From NCBI RefSeq assembly GCF_964199755.1, contig NC_133907.1, positions 5,089,001-5,153,000 on the forward strand: DNA of 64,000 bases, in the 5' to 3' direction. The DNA is from Larus michahellis (Eukaryota; Chordata; Aves; Charadriiformes; Laridae). The notes beneath the pieces are model-generated. The model ran no database searches and was not told the origin of the DNA. It worked only from the letters and a program-made list of their open reading frames with translations. Below, piece by piece: positions 60,990-64,000 of the stretch. Every line of letters starts with the position of its first letter. Position 1 is the first letter of the stretch. Position numbers and translations under genes: made by a program.

Positions 60990-63900
60990 TTCTTCCTCAA
61001 TGCTTGTTAGAAAAGCATTAAGCTCCGTGTCCACTGCCATAGCAAGCCTTTTCCCTGTGACCAAAGGGACGGAAGCACCCAGTGGCCATCAGCAGGGTTA
61101 TTTCATTCCTCCCGCAGCTCCTTTTCTCTGGGCCACAGTATTTGTAACACCTAAATTCTGTTAAAGTTGCCACTGAAAGGTATTCAGGGGCTTTTTTTTC
61201 CTGCTGGTGTCCTCGGTGCAGCTGGCAGGAGGCTGTGGCTTGGGGTGAAGCAGCCCCATGTCGGGGAACACCATTGTGTGCTGCTTTCCCAACCCAAGCT
61301 CCAGCTCCTTGGGGACGCTCATCTTGACTTCATTATGCATCAATTAATTAACTCGCACTGTCCGCTCTTTCCGTTTCCCCCTCAAGAAGTCACTGAAGCT
61401 GAACAATTGACTGCAGACTGGGGGGCCTGCCATTTCCACGAATCATTGCCGCGCTGGCCGGGGAGCACCTCTCCCCGTTTCCCCCGCCAGTCCCGGCTCC
61501 GTGTAAGATGGCCACGGCTTGAAAACCGAGTGAGCCGCGCTGGTGTGCTGGACTCAGCAGGAAAGCTACCGCTGATTTTCCACAGGGCCAGGATTTCAGC
61601 GCTGGAGCCTCGCAAGGGAGGGAGGCATCGGATGGGGATGCGATGAGAACAGCAGGAAATGTCTCAGCCGGAGCTTTTCCAGCGCTGGGCTTGTGATTCA
61701 CAGCAGCAGGCAGTGTTTCCGCCCCACGGGCAGCAGCCGCGGTTGCAGGCTTTGACGGCATCCACATTTCACTTTCCCGGCACAGCCCGTCCCTGGGTGG
61801 GTGAGGCGGGTACCCCGGTAGCTTCATTCGAATGCTCCCTCCTGAGGCAGAATTTGAAATCCTGGGTCTCCTTCTAGAAACCCGATCCCAAATCCTGTAT
61901 CCCAGCGTCACTGATGAGCTTCCCGCCCTGCCTGTGGACCTGCTGCAGGTGCAGGAGCGTGTGGGTGTTTGGGAGCGGCGATGGCGGGAGCTGGCGGTGC
62001 GTCAGTGGGGCGAGAGGCGGCAGGAATGGCACAGAAGCCATGTCGAGTGCTTACCAAGCTTTTGTTTTTCCATCCAACTTGCTGCCACCTCCGTTCACCC
62101 ACTGTCTGCTGCCCACCCTCTCACCCATCACTGCGCGCTCCTGTCCAGCCATCAGCTTGTCCTCCTGTGGGATCACCTCCGTATCCATCCTTAATTTATT
62201 TTCCCCTCCCCATGTTGTGCTGGCTGCCCCGGACCACACACGAGGGGTGACTTTTGGTGCTGAGACCCACCGCCTGGCCTGAGCAGCCCCTCCGTGGGCA
62301 CAGCATGGGGTACAGCGGCATGTCTCCATGCGTCCCCTCACCACGGGACCCTCCTCGTAGCCGGGCCCCCGCCATACCTGAGCCCCGGGGCTGGTGGCCA
62401 CTACATCAAAGCTGCCTTTCCAGTGCCCACGGTGCCTCGCCACGCCGGCCCGCGCCGCCTGGCTCCCCATCAGCTCCTTCCTCCGCTCCATCGTCTCACT
62501 CGTTCTGTGGCTCGTTGATGATGAAAACCACTGGCCACATGAAAGCAGCTCCCCTAATGCGAGTTAGGGGCCTGCAAGCTATGTGGGAGGTAGCGGACAG
62601 CACAGCCCTGGCTGGGACGCAGCAGCCAAGTCATTAATGAGGTGACGAGGATTGCAGAGCCGGCTCGTTAGTGCTGCAAGGCAAGTGCGTCACGTTGGCA
62701 GACGGGCCATGCCGGTGCCGTCATCAGAGCAGTCAGAGCAAAGCTGGGAATGGGAGCGATGCTGCGAGAGCTGAGCGAAGCCCCTGGAGCAGCTGATGCC
62801 CCAAACGCCTGCATGCGTTCGTGAGGATCCGTGCCTGGCTCTTGTACCACCCTCCTGCCCGTGGAAATGCAGGGCAAGCTGCATGTGGCCCTTTTCCTTC
62901 CCCTTTTACCTGGGAATTGGATCCATGGGGCCCTGTGGCTCATGGAGAGCTGGCTCCTGGCAGGAGTGGGGCCGGAGGTGATGTCCCGGGGGAGGCGGTG
63001 GCTGGAGCCGCCCCGGCAGAGCGGTGGTGCTCGGAGCAGGTAGAGGGATGCATCAGCCGGGGTCACCTCCGTCACACAAACCACAGCCTCCCCTGACCTT
63101 CATACTTTTCCACTGCCTCACTGCTCCCGGTGGATGCGCTCACTGCGGTGTCGTAACGAGCAGAAGAAGAAACAGATTTCCCAATCGCCCGCCCCGTTGG
63201 CAGTTCTTGAGCCCTCCATGCTGGGAACGTCAGCCGGCACAGCCGGGGCAACTGGCTCACCCCCGTGCCATGCTGTGTGTACCAGGTATGGCTCGGCGCC
63301 CCGTGGGAGAAGGCAGAGAGGGGCTGTGGATAATCCCTGGCTGATGTTCAGGTGTCACGGGCTGCCGTTGTTTGAGGGCATCATCCCTCCCTCAGGATCA
63401 TCTCACTGTTGCTCCTTTTCCATGGATGGGAAAGCCCGTGTGCATCACATCAGCTGGGGCGAGCAGTGCTGGGCACCGGGGGACAACACCGCCGTGTTTC
63501 CTACCGGGCTGCCCACACTGCGCTGTACTGGCAGCAGTTCCCAGCTCACAGCCAGAGGGAAGGAAAGAAGGAAGGGATCCCCCTCTGCAGAGCAGGGCGA
63601 GCCAGCAGTGCTGGGGCCGCCTCCTCCATGCTCTGCTCAACCACCCGAGGTTTACTGGCATATGAGGAGCCACCTGAAGATGACCAAAATCTCCGTGCCA
63701 AGGGATATCAGGAAGGACCAGGCATTGGTGGCTCCTGGGACAAGGTTCACCCCTCGCTTTCGTGGGGATCCCCTCATCGCCTTGAAAGGGGAGGTAGTCA
63801 CTCCGTGAAAATTTGGCCTCCTCTTCCTTTCCCCCAAACTCAATTCCAGGGAAAGATGACACTGAGGCAGGAGAAAGGGGGTTTTTCTCCGGGGAAGAAA

Positions 63901-64000
63901 TTCAAACCACATGCGGGCAGGCTCGCCGCAGTAGCAGGAGGAGGCACCGGGGCTGCGAGAGAGCAGGCTCTCAGCAGCGAGGCCAAACGTAAAGTCAATT
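60990..64000. other. Region beyond PSMF1, no gene recognised
   Basis: In human the next gene in this direction is RSPO4 as remembered, and its first exon would lie on the + strand. I looked for a signal peptide followed by Cys-rich furin-like repeats and found none, so RSPO4 is either further right or not adjacent. No CR1, RNA gene or coding exon is visible. Confidence 0.55.

Noticed and set aside
60990-64000. Expected RSPO4 first exon
   Set aside because: No signal peptide followed by Cys-rich furin-like sequence on the + strand.
1-64000. tRNA, rRNA, snoRNA, CRISPR or virus-derived elements
   Set aside because: No cloverleaf with A and B boxes, no rRNA core, no regular spacer array, and no LTR pair or gag/pol/env-like sequence was noticed by eye; structured small RNAs cannot be excluded without a covariance search.

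Overview
This is a vertebrate nuclear window, almost certainly from a bird. Three things support that: spliced genes with GT/AG introns, several CR1 LINE fragments ending in the avian-type 3' octamer repeats, and very GC-rich compact gene territory with G-rich minisatellites, as in avian microchromosomes. Six protein genes were rebuilt by hand from splice sites, reading-frame phase and remembered vertebrate protein sequences. The order and relative orientation FKBP1A(+) > SDCBP2(+) > < SNPH(-) < RAD21L1(-) TMEM74B(+) > < PSMF1(-) matches the human 20p13 block as remembered, so this is an ordinary conserved host region.

Layout. 1-2.29 kb: last intron, last coding exon and spliced 3' UTR of FKBP1A. 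2.3-4.6 kb: gene-free, with a CR1 scrap. 4.6-8.7 kb: SDCBP2 (syntenin-2), complete, with a TATA box, eight coding exons and 299 aa; its fourth coding intron holds a CATGGCAC-type minisatellite split by a CR1 copy. 8.7-23.1 kb: SNPH (syntaphilin) on the minus strand, with a long 3' UTR, four coding exons (475 aa), a 7.7 kb 5' intron and a CpG-island promoter with two likely non-coding exons. 23.1-25.8 kb: gene-free. 25.8-41.2 kb: RAD21L1 (meiotic kleisin) on the minus strand, 13 coding exons and 575 aa, in an AT-rich block that contrasts sharply with its neighbours. A G-rich dimeric minisatellite and a CpG island lie at its 5' end. 41.3-46.2 kb: a CR1 and gene-free DNA. 46.2-48.6 kb: TMEM74B with its CpG island. 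48.7-52.6 kb: gene-free. 52.6-60.7 kb: PSMF1 (PI31) on the minus strand, seven coding exons and 271 aa. 60.7-64 kb: no gene recognised.

Functionally the genes are independent: a peptidyl-prolyl isomerase, a tandem-PDZ scaffold, an axonal mitochondrial anchor, a meiotic cohesin subunit, a two-pass membrane protein and a proteasome regulator. No bacterial-type operon, CRISPR array, virus-derived element or new multi-gene system was found. The most interesting signals are structural: a CpG-to-TpG decay gradient along a 20-bp tandem array at the edge of the SNPH CpG island; a CR1 lodged in a simple array inside SDCBP2; tail-to-tail SDCBP2/SNPH 3' ends with no canonical SDCBP2 poly(A) signal; the abrupt base-composition switch around RAD21L1; and a Tyr-to-Phe change in the C-terminal HbYX-like tail of PSMF1. 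All exon boundaries are by eye and need transcript support.
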